From: Halofilum ochraceum
GTDB lineage: Bacteria; Pseudomonadota; Gammaproteobacteria; XJ16; Halofilaceae
Assembly: GCF_001614315.2 (NCBI RefSeq)
Contig: NZ_LVEG02000002.1
Location: 82,180 to 146,179 of the forward strand
Direction of reading: 5' to 3'
DNA: 64,000 bases
The notes beneath the pieces were generated by a model. That model saw only the letters and a list, made by a program, of their open reading frames with translations. It made no database searches and was not told where the DNA came from. A program made the position numbers and the translations under genes. Of the stretch, positions 17,156 through 25,799 are shown piece by piece (the stretch's first letter is position 1; each line of letters opens with the position of its first letter).

Positions 17156-20100
17156 TTACTCCACCGGATCGGGGGCCGGATCCCTGTCGAGCGCGGCCGC
17201 GAACGCGTCCGCGGGCATGGGCCGTGCGAACCAGAAGCCCTGCGCCTCATGGCAGTCGATGGACAGCAGCACCTCGACCTGGGTGGGTGTCTCCACCCCC
17301 TCGGCGATCACGTGCATACCGAGGTTCTGGCCGAGTTCGACGATGGTCTTGGCGATCGCCCGGCCGGTATCGGCCACGTCGCAGGTGTCCAGGTCGGCGA
17401 CGAACGAGCGGTCGATCTTAAGCGTGTCGATGGGGAGTTCGCGCAGGTACTGCAGCGATGAGTAACCGGCGCCGAAATCGTCCAGGGCGACGCGCAGCCC
17501 GGGGCAGCGTTCGCGGAGATCGCGCAGCTGGCGCGTGGCATGCGCGAAGTCCTGCATGACCATGCTCTCGGTGATCTCCAGTTCGATGCCCGTCGGGCGG
17601 GCCCCGGCCTCGTGGATCAGCCGAGCCACGTCCGCGCCGAACCCCTCGCCGTTAAGCAGCCGCGCGGAGAGGTTCATCGACACTACGATGTCATGACCGG
17701 CCGCCTGCCACTGCGCCACCTGGCGGATGCCATGCGCCAGTACGTAGCGGTCGATGTCGCCGATCAGCGCGCTCTGTTCGGCGATCGGCAGGAATTCGCC
17801 CGGCTGCAGCAGACCGCGCTCGGGGTGCTCCCAGCGCAGCAGGGCCTCGGCGCCGTAGTAATCGCCGTCGGGCAGTTGCACCCGTGGCTGGTAGTGCAGG
17901 ATCAACTGTCCGTGTTCCAGGGCATCGCGCAACTGCGCCTCGATCTGCAGGCGCTCTGCGACCTGATCGTTCATCGACTCCGCGAAGTAGCGATACTGGT
18001 TCTTGCCGGCATGTTTCGCCGTGTACATGGCGGTGTCGGCCGCCTGGATCAGGTTATCGGCGGTCAGGCCGTCCTGCGGAAACAGGCTGATGCCGATGCT
18101 GGGTCGGGCCGCGATCTCGCGGTCGCTGATGCGGAAACGGGGCTGCAGCTGGTTGAGGATGCGCTCGGCGACCTCGGTCGCGTCCTCGGCGTGCGTGATC
18201 GGCACCACGGCGACGAACTCGTCGCCGCCGAATCGCGCGACCGTATCGGCCGCACGGAGGCAGTCCTGCAGGCGCGCGGCGACCTCGGTCAGCAACTGGT
18301 CGCCGGCATTGTGGCCCAGCGTATCGTTGACCAGCTTGAACTCGTCGAGGTCGAGCAGGATGACGGCGACGAAGTGCCCCTTGCGCCCCGCATCCAGCAT
18401 CGTCTGGCGCAGACGGTCACCGAGCAGGCTCCGATTCGGCAACTGTGTGAGCGGGTCATACTGGGCCTGCTCCACCAGTTTCCGCATCAGCTGATGCTGC
18501 TCGAACGCGATCGAGGTGATCTGGGACATCTCGTGGAGCAGATTACGGACGCTGTCGTCGATATCCTCGCGCGTGGCCACGAACACGATCAGGACGCCGA
18601 GAACGGCGCCCTCCTGATCCAGCACCGGGAAAGCCATGATGTCGGCGTACCCGGCCGTCGCCATGGCCTCGTGCAGCCGTTCGCTGGCGCCCGGCATCGT
18701 TCCCTGTTCGCTGTCGAGGCGCGCGTCGGGTCCGCGCATCGCCGCCGCGATCGCGCCGCCGATCTCGCTCGGTGCGACATCGTGGATGGCGGCGATGCAC
18801 TCATTCGACAGCGCCGGCGCCGCCTCCACATCCATGACGCCGTCGTGGAGCTGGCAGACGGCGGCGGTCAGGCGCGGCTGGTATTCCTCCAGCGTACCGA
18901 CGATCTCGTAGACGATGCGCGTGAGCGGCTCGCCGCGCGCGACCATTTCGAGGATTTCGCCGCGACGCGTGGCGAACCGTGCCGCCCGACGCTGATCCGT
19001 GATGTCGCGCACCGTGCCCTGGTAGTAGAGCACCGTGCCGTCGGCATCGCGGACCGCGCGGCCGTTTTCACTGGTCCAGAAGCGCTCGCCGGTGCCGACC
19101 CGATACGCCTGCGCCTGGAAATCCTCGACGTGATCCTGTTGCCCCAGTACCCGACGGATGCGCGCGCGCGCTTCCGGGTCCACGTACCAATCCGTGGCGA
19201 TATCCTGCACGCGGTCGATCAGTTCCTGCTTGCTCTCGCACCGGTGCATGCGCACGAGTGGCCAATTGACGTCGAGCAGCCGCCCCTCGGGGGTTGAGCG
19301 ATAGATCCCCTCGCGCGTGTGTTCGAATACGTGGCGGTAGTCGGTCTCCGCCTGTCCGAGGCGCTGCTCGGCGATCTTGCGGGAAGTGATGTCGAACAGC
19401 AGGCCGTTCCAGACAGTCTCGCCATCCGGCCTCCGGTGCGGTCGCGATGCGCCATAGAGCCAGACCCGACCCGCCGGGACATCGATCGGCCACTCGTGGC
19501 TCCACGGCGTCAGCCGGTGGCGCGACGCTTCGATGCTTTCCAGGAATGGCCCGAGTGCCTCGGGCGGCGTCCAGTGCCGCCAGGCGTCGAAGTCACGCAT
19601 GTCCACGTCGCCATCGAAACCGGTGATCTCGCGCAAGCCCTCGCTCAGGTGATCGATCACGTACGCCCCGTCCGCGGTATGCCGGAACTGGTAGATCGCG
19701 CCGGGGATCGTGTCCATCAGATCGCGCAGCCGGGCCTCCGTGTCGGCCAGGTGGCGTTCATTCGCCCGCTGCCCGGTGACATCGACGACGGTCGCCAGCC
19801 GATGCGGCCCATCGGGCAGCTCCAGCAGCGTCTCGCGTGTGTCGACGATGCGCCACACGCCGTCACTGCGCTGGATTTCGTATTCGATCGGCTCCGGGGC
19901 CGGGCCCGGTCCGCTCGCGAGGACATCGCGGTGGTGCGCGAGCGCACGCTCGCGGTCCTCGGGTTGAAGTACGTCCGCGAAAATGCGCCCGAGCAGGGTG
20001 CCCCGCGGGCGTCCGTAGATCCGGGCGTAGGCCTCGTTGACGTAACGCAGGCGGCCATCGCGGTCGCTGAGCGCGATGCCGGCGTCGACGGCGTCGGCGA

Positions 20101-20455
20101 CGGCGGCTGCCGTCGCCGGTGGCGGCGGCGGCGGGATCACGGAGAGGCTGGCGCGGGTTGCATCGATCCGGCTGAAGCGCCAGATGAGTTCCACGGGGTG
20201 ATCGCGCAGGTGGGCGCGCGCCTCGGCGTCACCGCCGGTGATCGCGGCGCGCAGCGCGGACTCGACCGCGGCGCGGTCCGCTTCGGCGATCAGCTCGGCC
20301 AGGTGCATACCGGCCTCGGCCATGGGCCAGCGCGGGCTTGTATCGCTCAGCGTCCCGTCAGCATGCACGCATGCCATCCGGTCGAGGACCGGATCGTGCA
20401 TTCGGGACGGCGACGAGTCGGTCGGGCTGTGTCCGGACCGTATGGGTCGAATCAT
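17156..20455 (-). CDS. Multi-PAS/GAF GGDEF-EAL protein
   Basis: A 1099-residue cytoplasmic signalling protein without membrane helices. Order: N-terminal segment, PAS at about 115-230 (VNEAYARIYGRPRGTLLG), PAS at ~240-350, PAS at ~365-480 (VLYYQGTVRDITDQRRA), a GAF-like region ~500-640, GGDEF ~655-820 and EAL ~830-1085. The cyclase signature ARFGGDEF is intact with an upstream RxxD (RAAD). The EAL domain has EALLRW, NLSARLL, ELEITES and LDDFGAGYSSL, so the phosphodiesterase residues also look complete. Net activity cannot be told. The ATG at 20455 has a weak ribosome site; the ATG 18 codons later is an alternative. An upstream palindrome-like site matches one upstream of dcm. Confidence 0.93.
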   Translation of the reverse strand: MIRPIRSGHSPTDSSPSRMHDPVLDRMACVHADGTLSDTSPRWPMAEAGMHLAELIAEADRAAVESALRAAITGGDAEARAHLRDHPVELIWRFSRIDATRASLSVIPPPPPPATAAAVADAVDAGIALSDRDGRLRYVNEAYARIYGRPRGTLLGRIFADVLQPEDRERALAHHRDVLASGPGPAPEPIEYEIQRSDGVWRIVDTRETLLELPDGPHRLATVVDVTGQRANERHLADTEARLRDLMDTIPGAIYQFRHTADGAYVIDHLSEGLREITGFDGDVDMRDFDAWRHWTPPEALGPFLESIEASRHRLTPWSHEWPIDVPAGRVWLYGASRPHRRPDGETVWNGLLFDITSRKIAEQRLGQAETDYRHVFEHTREGIYRSTPEGRLLDVNWPLVRMHRCESKQELIDRVQDIATDWYVDPEARARIRRVLGQQDHVEDFQAQAYRVGTGERFWTSENGRAVRDADGTVLYYQGTVRDITDQRRAARFATRRGEILEMVARGEPLTRIVYEIVGTLEEYQPRLTAAVCQLHDGVMDVEAAPALSNECIAAIHDVAPSEIGGAIAAAMRGPDARLDSEQGTMPGASERLHEAMATAGYADIMAFPVLDQEGAVLGVLIVFVATREDIDDSVRNLLHEMSQITSIAFEQHQLMRKLVEQAQYDPLTQLPNRSLLGDRLRQTMLDAGRKGHFVAVILLDLDEFKLVNDTLGHNAGDQLLTEVAARLQDCLRAADTVARFGGDEFVAVVPITHAEDATEVAERILNQLQPRFRISDREIAARPSIGISLFPQDGLTADNLIQAADTAMYTAKHAGKNQYRYFAESMNDQVAERLQIEAQLRDALEHGQLILHYQPRVQLPDGDYYGAEALLRWEHPERGLLQPGEFLPIAEQSALIGDIDRYVLAHGIRQVAQWQAAGHDIVVSMNLSARLLNGEGFGADVARLIHEAGARPTGIELEITESMVMQDFAHATRQLRDLRERCPGLRVALDDFGAGYSSLQYLRELPIDTLKIDRSFVADLDTCDVADTGRAIAKTIVELGQNLGMHVIAEGVETPTQVEVLLSIDCHEAQGFWFARPMPADAFAAALDRDPAPDPVE

Positions 20456-20524
20456 CCGCGGAACCTGTCGGCTGGGAGTGGTCGCGGGGGCAGGCGCCCG
20501 CGGTACGGCCTTCGCATGACAATA

Positions 20525-20539
20525 CGGGCATTATGTCCC
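20525..20539. promoter_or_regulatory. Second copy of the dcm-type upstream site
   Basis: CGGGCATTATGTCCC, 13 of 15 bases identical to the palindrome at 3546-3560 and in the same orientation relative to its downstream minus-strand gene, about 70 bases before the start at 20455. This copy is a less perfect inverted repeat. Confidence 0.25.
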
Positions 20540-20666
20540 GCGGCGCGTCTGGGGGCTAATCCGCGTCGCGGACCGATTCGGCACGTGCGCCCGCTACAGG
20601 CGTACTGCATTTCGCGTGCCGGTCCGACGACGCCCATCTTGCCGCATGGCCCACCAGGACACCGGA

Positions 20667-21206
20667 TCAGTTATGACCATCGACACCCTGGTCCCGTTCC
20701 CTGCGGTGGCGTAGCGCATGCCGGCGGCGACGGACCACGAGCAGGCGCCAGCTCCAGATGAATACCACGTAGGCCGCGACCGCCAGCGGGCCGGCGATCA
20801 ACAGACTGCCGAGGATGAGATAGATCAGGCCGACCGCGGCCGCGTCGGTCCGGTCGCTGATCTCGATCTCCGGCCCGATCACCCCGCCGAAGACGGCCTC
20901 CCCGAGCTCATTGAACGCGAAATACAGTGGCCCGAGCGTGATCGGGTTGCTGACCCATGAGACGACGAATGCGGCCGGGAAATTGCCGCGGATGGCGACG
21001 CAGCCGATCAGCATCAGCAGCGTCTGCATGCCCACCGTCGGTGTGAGGCCGACGAATACGCCCACGGCGACGCCGCGAGCCACGGTCCGGCGGTGAACGT
21101 GCAGGCACCCGGTGCGTTCCAGCGCGCCGGTAATCCAGGGGTGGCGCTCAAGCCATGCGTTGGCCCGTTCGCGCGACGGCAGCCAGGGCTGGAGGAAACG
21201 GAACAT
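20667..21206 (-). CDS. DUF2062 membrane protein
   Basis: A 179-residue protein starting MFRFLQPWLPSRERA at the ATG 21206; an in-frame extension upstream overlaps the divergent lipoprotein region and is rejected. The DUF2062 hallmarks are ARGVAVGVFVGLTPTVGMQT and the membrane helix with SWVSNPITLGPLYF, plus a third hydrophobic segment (LIYLILGSLLIAGPLAVAAYVVF by position ~125-150). The tail is Arg/His-rich. Function of the family is not firmly known; predicted inner-membrane protein. Confidence 0.88.
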   Translation of the reverse strand: MFRFLQPWLPSRERANAWLERHPWITGALERTGCLHVHRRTVARGVAVGVFVGLTPTVGMQTLLMLIGCVAIRGNFPAAFVVSWVSNPITLGPLYFAFNELGEAVFGGVIGPEIEISDRTDAAAVGLIYLILGSLLIAGPLAVAAYVVFIWSWRLLVVRRRRHALRHRRERDQGVDGHN

Positions 21207-21407
21207 CGGGTACCTGGAGGCAGTTGGGTGGACGCCGCGGACGGAAAGTGCCGGGATTATACCTGCTGCCGCCGGTTTGCGGTTGGCGTTGCCACCCAGA
21301 CCCCACCGGCAAGATGCGGTCGACCTTGGTACCATTCCGCGTCGCGGCACGCCCGGCACTGGCGCCGATCCCCGTTCCCCGCTGCGATCGAACCGAGGCG
21401 AATCGAT

Positions 21408-22103
21408 ATGACATGCTCGTGGTCTCCCCGAACACTGGCCCTCGCCGTGCTGCTCCCGGGATTGCTGGCCGGCTGCGCCGCCGTGACCCCGACCACAACC
21501 GTCACCACGACCGGGGGCGATACATCGGCGGTCGCGGGCCGCGACGGACCGTTCGCCCGCGTGTATACCTGTCCGGACGGCTTCCGCTTCAGCGCCCGTA
21601 CCGATGACGAAGCGGCCCGCCTAGACCTGGGGACCCGGCGGCTCACCCTCGCGCGGGAACGCTCGGCCTCCGAGCCCCGCTATACCGATGGCGCGGCCCT
21701 GTTCCAGCCGCGGGGCCGCGAGGCCACGATCGAGATCGATGCCAGTATCCGCAGCGGTTGCCGGGCTCAGGACGCGGCCGATCCGTGGCAGGCGGCCGCC
21801 CTGCTGGGCGTCGATGTGCGTGCACTCGGCCAGGAGCCGGGCTGGTCGGCCGAGGTCGTGCAGGGCGAGTGGCTGCGGGTCGTCCGGGCCGGCGCGGAGG
21901 CGATGCTGCTGGCGCGTGAGCCGGAGCGCGAGCGGACCGGCTCCGGTGCGACGGTCTACACGGGCGAGGCGGACGGTCAGCGTCTGCGGCTGCGCCTGAC
22001 GGAGACCGACTGCACCGATTCGATGAGCGGTGAGTCGCACCCGTTGACCGCCACCCTGACCCTGGATGGGCGCCAGCTGAGCGGCTGCGCGCGGCGGCTG
22101 TAG
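21408..22103 (+). CDS. Lipoprotein with MliC-like and COG3650-like domains
   Basis: A 231-residue protein with a lipoprotein signal: hydrophobic stretch then LLAGC with Cys23. Residues ~50-115 (VYTCPDGFRFSARTDDEAARL and ARYTDG-like PRYTDGAALF) resemble MliC, the membrane-bound inhibitor of C-type lysozyme. Residues ~130-231 (PGWSAEVVQGEWLRVV, and TDCTDSMSGESHPLTATLTL ending in a Cys) resemble the COG3650 domain. Both parts keep paired cysteines suited to the periplasm. The ATG at 21408 has GAGG upstream. Likely sits in the inner leaflet of the outer membrane and may guard against lysozyme; this is inference from family. Confidence 0.75.
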   Translation: MTCSWSPRTLALAVLLPGLLAGCAAVTPTTTVTTTGGDTSAVAGRDGPFARVYTCPDGFRFSARTDDEAARLDLGTRRLTLARERSASEPRYTDGAALFQPRGREATIEIDASIRSGCRAQDAADPWQAAALLGVDVRALGQEPGWSAEVVQGEWLRVVRAGAEAMLLAREPERERTGSGATVYTGEADGQRLRLRLTETDCTDSMSGESHPLTATLTLDGRQLSGCARRL

Positions 22104-22130
22104 CCGTCTGACGCGTCGGCGGACCGGCGC

Positions 22131-22144
22131 TTGACGCGGGTCAA
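22131..22144 (+). promoter_or_regulatory. FNR/Dnr/NnrR-type box in the nirK promoter
   Basis: TTGAC-GCGG-GTCAA is a perfect palindrome of the CRP/FNR superfamily type. A -10-like TAGAGT at 22167-22172 would place the start point near 22179, putting the box centre about 41.5 bases upstream, the class II activator position. An oxygen- or NO-responsive regulator is therefore the likely activator; none is encoded in this window. Confidence 0.7.
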
Positions 22145-22224
22145 GGGAAGCGCGGGCGCGGCCGCATAGAGTCCTGCGTAGAGGGGCGCCAGGGGGCGTC
22201 CCGGAATACCAGGGAAAAGTGCTC

Positions 22225-23583
22225 ATGTCTTCCGCTACTGCAGTTCGGCGGCGCCGCTTCGCATGGATCGGCGCTGCGCTTCTCGCCCTCGCGGCGGTGG
22301 TCCCGGCCCAGGCCAGCGACTACCAGCCCGATGTCACATTCAAACTCGAGACCGGGATCGGTCAGGGAAAGATGATCTTCACCGGCGTCGGTGGCGGCAT
22401 CGACGGGGTGGTCAACCCCACGCTCCAGGTGGAGCCTGGCGACGTGGTTCAGATCACGCTGGTCAATGGCGACGGCGCGCTGCACGACATCGTCGTGCCG
22501 GAGTTCGATGCGCGTTCGGATCAGATCTCCGGTCAGGGATCGAGTTCGGTGATCGTTTTCCGGGCCGGCGAGGCCGGTGAATACCTGTATCTGTGCTCCG
22601 TGCCCGGCCACCAGGCGGCCGGCATGGAAGGCATGATCCAGGTCGGCGCGCGCACGGCCGAGGCCGAGACCCTGCCGAGCATCGTGCGGGATCCGGCCGA
22701 TCTGCCGGCGCCGGTCGGCGACCGCGCGCCGCGCGAACTCGATTTCACCATCGAGACGGTCGAGAAGAAGGCCCGCCTCGCCGATGGCACGAGCTACCGG
22801 TACTGGACTTTCAACGAGACCGTTCCGGGACCCATGCTGCGTGCGCGCGTGGGCGATACCGTCCACGTCACGCTGAAGAACCCGGCCGACTCGACCATGA
22901 CCCATTCGGTCGATTTCCACGCCGTCACCGGCCCGGGCGGCGGTGCGGAACTGACCCAGGTGCCGCCGGGCGGCGAGGCCAGCTTCAGCTTCAAGGCGCT
23001 GCAGCCGGGTATCTACGTCTACCACTGCGCCACACCGATGGTCGCGCATCACATCACCAACGGCATGTACGGCCTGGCCGTGATCGAACCGGAGGGCGGT
23101 CTGGAGGACGTCGATCGCGAGTTCTATGTCATGCAGGGCGAGCTGTACACGGTGGAGGACCACGGCACGCGCGGGGATCTCGGCTTCAGCGTCGACAAAC
23201 TGCTGGACGAACGGGCGGAGTACTTCACTTTCAACGGGGCCGTCGGCGCGTTGACGGCCGAACACCCGCTCAAGGCCGAAGTGGGCGAGGATGTCCGCAT
23301 CTTCTTTGGCGTCGGCGGCCCGAATGCCACCAGTTCGTTCCACGTGATCGGCGAGATTTTTGATCGGGTCTACGACCAGGGCGCCATCACCAATGAACCG
23401 CTGCGCGACGTCCAGACGACCACGGTCGCCCCCGGCGGTGCGACGATGGTCGAGTTCGGTCTCGATGTGCCGGGCCGGTATATCCTGGTCGACCATGCCC
23501 TGTCGCGCGCGGAGAAGGGGCTCGCCGGTTTTCTCCATGCCGAGGGGGAAGAGAACCCCGAGATCTTCCGCAAAGGCCGTTGA
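22225..23583 (+). CDS. nirK: Copper nitrite reductase with extra N-terminal cupredoxin domain
   Basis: A 452-residue periplasmic enzyme reducing nitrite to NO. The ATG at 22225 has AGGGA upstream; a twin-arginine-like RRRRFAWIG signal ends near AQA. Residues ~35-145 are an additional cupredoxin with a complete type-1 copper set: His87, Cys124, His129 and Met134 (CSVPGHQAAGM). The NirK core follows: type-1 ligands His227, Cys268, His276 and Met281; type-2 ligands His232, His267 and His373; the catalytic Asp230 is in VDFHA and the catalytic His is probably in AEHPL. Hyphomicrobium denitrificans NirK is a known example of an N-terminal cupredoxin fusion; the extra centre may receive electrons from a donor. 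Control by an FNR/Dnr-type box is likely. No nirV or nor genes are adjacent. Confidence 0.95.
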   Translation: MSSATAVRRRRFAWIGAALLALAAVVPAQASDYQPDVTFKLETGIGQGKMIFTGVGGGIDGVVNPTLQVEPGDVVQITLVNGDGALHDIVVPEFDARSDQISGQGSSSVIVFRAGEAGEYLYLCSVPGHQAAGMEGMIQVGARTAEAETLPSIVRDPADLPAPVGDRAPRELDFTIETVEKKARLADGTSYRYWTFNETVPGPMLRARVGDTVHVTLKNPADSTMTHSVDFHAVTGPGGGAELTQVPPGGEASFSFKALQPGIYVYHCATPMVAHHITNGMYGLAVIEPEGGLEDVDREFYVMQGELYTVEDHGTRGDLGFSVDKLLDERAEYFTFNGAVGALTAEHPLKAEVGEDVRIFFGVGGPNATSSFHVIGEIFDRVYDQGAITNEPLRDVQTTTVAPGGATMVEFGLDVPGRYILVDHALSRAEKGLAGFLHAEGEENPEIFRKGR

Positions 23584-23592
23584 TAGGCCGAC

Positions 23593-23616
23593 GGTGACGG
23601 CCGGCCGGTCGTCACC
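23593..23616 (+). terminator. Hairpin just after nirK
   Basis: GGTGACGGCC pairs with GGTCGTCACC (10 bp with one G-U), 9 bases after the nirK stop. The tail is only weakly U-rich. Confidence 0.45.
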
Positions 23617-23650
23617 TTCTGTCGAAAGCTCGACACAATCAACCCGGTAA

Positions 23651-23696
23651 CGACCCCGACGGCGACCCAAAAGGTCACCGCCGGGGTCGTGTTTGA
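23651..23696 (+). terminator. Second hairpin after nirK
   Basis: CGACCCCGACGGCGACC (23651-23667) pairs with GGTCACCGCCGGGGTCG (23673-23689), with two imperfect pairs, a 5-base loop and a following TGTTT. Reads as a terminator for nirK. Confidence 0.55.
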
Positions 23697-23852
23697 CGCG
23701 AAGCTCCCGCCCTGCGCGCTTTGTGTCGCCGTTTTCACCACCTGGCAAGCTCTTTGCTTGGACAGGGGGTGTCGGCGGTGTGGGCGCCGACGCAGGAAGA
23801 CGCGTGAGCCCCGCGCCAGTGCCAGTGTATCGGGGATCCGCGTCATTTGCCG

Positions 23853-23887
23853 GCGGGGTCGCATATCGTGTGGCCCCGCTTTTTTTT
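23853..23887 (+). terminator. Intrinsic terminator with T8 tract, no gene directly upstream
   Basis: GCGGGGTC (23853-23860) pairs with GGCCCCGC (23872-23879) and is followed by eight T. This is the cleanest U-tract in the window, yet nirK ends 270 bases earlier after two other hairpins. The preceding ~150 bases contain further hairpins (for example GTCGGCG...CGCCGAC) and could be a small RNA; no promoter was convincingly found. The rest of the 537-base gene-free stretch to trmFO holds a 30-base CTCGCCAGGGCGCGAAGGGC-type repeat at 23952-23985. Confidence 0.6.
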
Positions 23888-24120
23888 GGGCGTTTGCCTT
23901 GAGGGACGGCGAAGAGTCCGATGGTCGTGTTGCGGACCGGTGGTTCGGGGTTCTCGCCAGGGCGCGAAGGGCGCCAGGGACGCGGAGCACGGCAACTGCG
24001 GACTACGGCAGTGAGCCCGTAAGACCAAACTTCCCCCGCGATTCCTTGAGCGGCGCCTGCCGGGCCACCCGCCGGCGCTGCTAAAATGGAACATCCGACA
24101 GCGACACCCGGTCCGACTTG

Positions 24121-25512
24121 ATGCTTTCGATTATCGGTGGAGGCCTTGCCGGCTGCGAAGCGGCCTGGCAGGCGGCGGAGCGCGGCGTGCACGTGCGCCT
24201 GTACGAAATGCGCCCGCAGCGGGCAACGGAGGCGCACGTAACCGACCGCCTGGCCGAGCTCGTGTGCTCCAACTCGCTCGGTTCCGACGTAACCGATCGC
24301 CCTTCCGGTCTGCTCAAGGCCGAGCTGCGGCGCATGGGATCGTTCCTGCTCGACTGTGCCGATGCCACGGCGGTCCCTGCCGGCAGTGCCCTGGCCGTCG
24401 ACCGCGAGGCGTTCGCGGAACGCGTTACCGCACGCCTGGAGGCCCACCCGGGCATCGAGATCGTGCGCGAGGAGGTCACCGAACTGCCCGATGGCCCGAC
24501 GATCATCGCCTCCGGGCCCCTGACCTCGCCGGCTCTCTCGGACGCGCTGGCGGCCCTGTCCGGCGAGGAGCATCTGTTTTTCTTCGATGCCATTTCGCCG
24601 ATCGTCGAGGGCGATTCCGTCGATATGGATGTCGCTTTCCGCCAGTCGCGCTGGGACCGCGGCGACCAGGCCGGTGGCGACTACATCAACTGCCCGCTGG
24701 ATCGCGACGAGTACGAGGCCTTCGTCGATGCCCTGCTGGCGGCCGAGCGCATCCCGTTAAAGAGCTTCGAGGCCGCCATCGACGCGGGCGTGAAGGCGGG
24801 GCTGCACCGCTTCTTCGAGGGCTGCCTGCCGATCGAGGTGATCGCCTCACGCGGCCGCGAAGCGCTCGCGTACGGTCCGCTCCGGCCGGTCGGCCTGACC
24901 GATCCGCGCACCGGCCGCCGCCCGTACGCCTGCGTCCAGCTGCGCCAGGACGATCTTGCCGGCACGCTCTACAACCTGGTCGGCTTCCAGACCAATCTGA
25001 AGTTCGAGGAGCAGAAACGCGTCTTCGCACTGATCCCGGGGCTGGCCGATGCCCAGTGGGAGCGCCTCGGTCAGATGCACCGCAATACCTTCCTCTCGGC
25101 GCCCAGGCTGCTGGACCCGACCCTGCGTTTCCGGGGCCGCGAGGACCTGTTCTGCGCCGGGCAGCTCACCGGTATCGAGGGCTACGCCGGCAACGTCGCT
25201 TCCGGCCTTCTCGCCGGCTGGAACGCGGCGCGGACCATGAATGGCGAGGCACCGGTCACGCTGCCGCAGGACACCATGCTCGGCGCTCTGTGCCACTACA
25301 TTGCGAACGCGGATCCGGCCCATTTCCAGCCGATGAAATCCAACATGGGATTACTCCCGGCCCTGCCGCCGCCGGAGGGACGCCGCAAAAAACGGAAGAA
25401 ACGCGAGCGCCAGGCGGCGCATGCCGGGCGGGCCCTGGCATCGCTGGACGGTTTCCTTCGCGGGGTCGATCCGTTGCCGGCCGCGGAACGCGATCCACGT
25501 ATCAGCGCGTAG
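24121..25512 (+). CDS. trmFO: tRNA (uracil-54-C5)-methyltransferase, folate/FAD-dependent TrmFO
   Basis: A 463-residue flavoprotein making ribothymidine-54 in tRNA with methylenetetrahydrofolate and FADH2. The FAD-binding start is [33 protein letters not shown] [56 protein letters not shown] and [17 protein letters not shown] are all TrmFO/Gid hallmarks. The cysteines in ELVCSNS and YACVQL correspond to those used in catalysis. A TTG codon sits directly before the chosen ATG; no strong ribosome site is seen. The stop TAG is the second to fourth base of a downstream repeat (GTAGGCCGG), so the repeat defines the C-terminus. Most gammaproteobacteria use SAM-dependent TrmA instead, so this is a less usual choice. 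Confidence 0.95.
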   Translation: MLSIIGGGLAGCEAAWQAAERGVHVRLYEMRPQRATEAHVTDRLAELVCSNSLGSDVTDRPSGLLKAELRRMGSFLLDCADATAVPAGSALAVDREAFAERVTARLEAHPGIEIVREEVTELPDGPTIIASGPLTSPALSDALAALSGEEHLFFFDAISPIVEGDSVDMDVAFRQSRWDRGDQAGGDYINCPLDRDEYEAFVDALLAAERIPLKSFEAAIDAGVKAGLHRFFEGCLPIEVIASRGREALAYGPLRPVGLTDPRTGRRPYACVQLRQDDLAGTLYNLVGFQTNLKFEEQKRVFALIPGLADAQWERLGQMHRNTFLSAPRLLDPTLRFRGREDLFCAGQLTGIEGYAGNVASGLLAGWNAARTMNGEAPVTLPQDTMLGALCHYIANADPAHFQPMKSNMGLLPALPPPEGRRKKRKKRERQAAHAGRALASLDGFLRGVDPLPAAERDPRISA

Positions 25513-25600
25513 GCCGGCTTGCGACCGAAGGGAACCAGTCGGCGGTCGGGGTTACGGGTCTGTACAAGGGGGCTGATCATCGCGAGCTTGCTCGCGATGA
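25509..25600. repeat. Repeat family C copy and REP-like hairpin after trmFO
   Basis: GTAGGCCGGCTTGCGACCGA begins at 25509 and includes the trmFO stop; a near-identical copy starts at 59538. Then TCATCGCGAGC-TT-GCTCGCGATGA (25577-25600) is a perfect 11-bp palindrome. CTGTACAAGG occurs twice (about 25560 and 25632), and a GCGCTCTGCGTGAGAAACG repeat ends near 25741. These fill the space between convergent trmFO and the SLC13 gene; no gene is seen in 25513-25799. Confidence 0.65.
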
Positions 25601-25799
25601 GGGCGTTTGCATCGAGTCAAGGTTGCGGTTCTGTACAAGGCACTTGCCTGGACTCCGCTTCGGCACCCCCGGCCACGCGGCTGCACTACTGGCTCGTCTT
25701 TGCGCCTTTGCGTCCCTTCGCGCGCTCTGCGTGAGAAACGTCGAGACCGAATGGGCCACATCCGCCGAGGATAGCCCGAAGCGGAAAACGATCCGCCCC

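Noticed and set aside
23697..23880. 6S RNA or SRP RNA
   Set aside because: The conserved SRP loop sequence and the 6S central-bubble pattern were not found.
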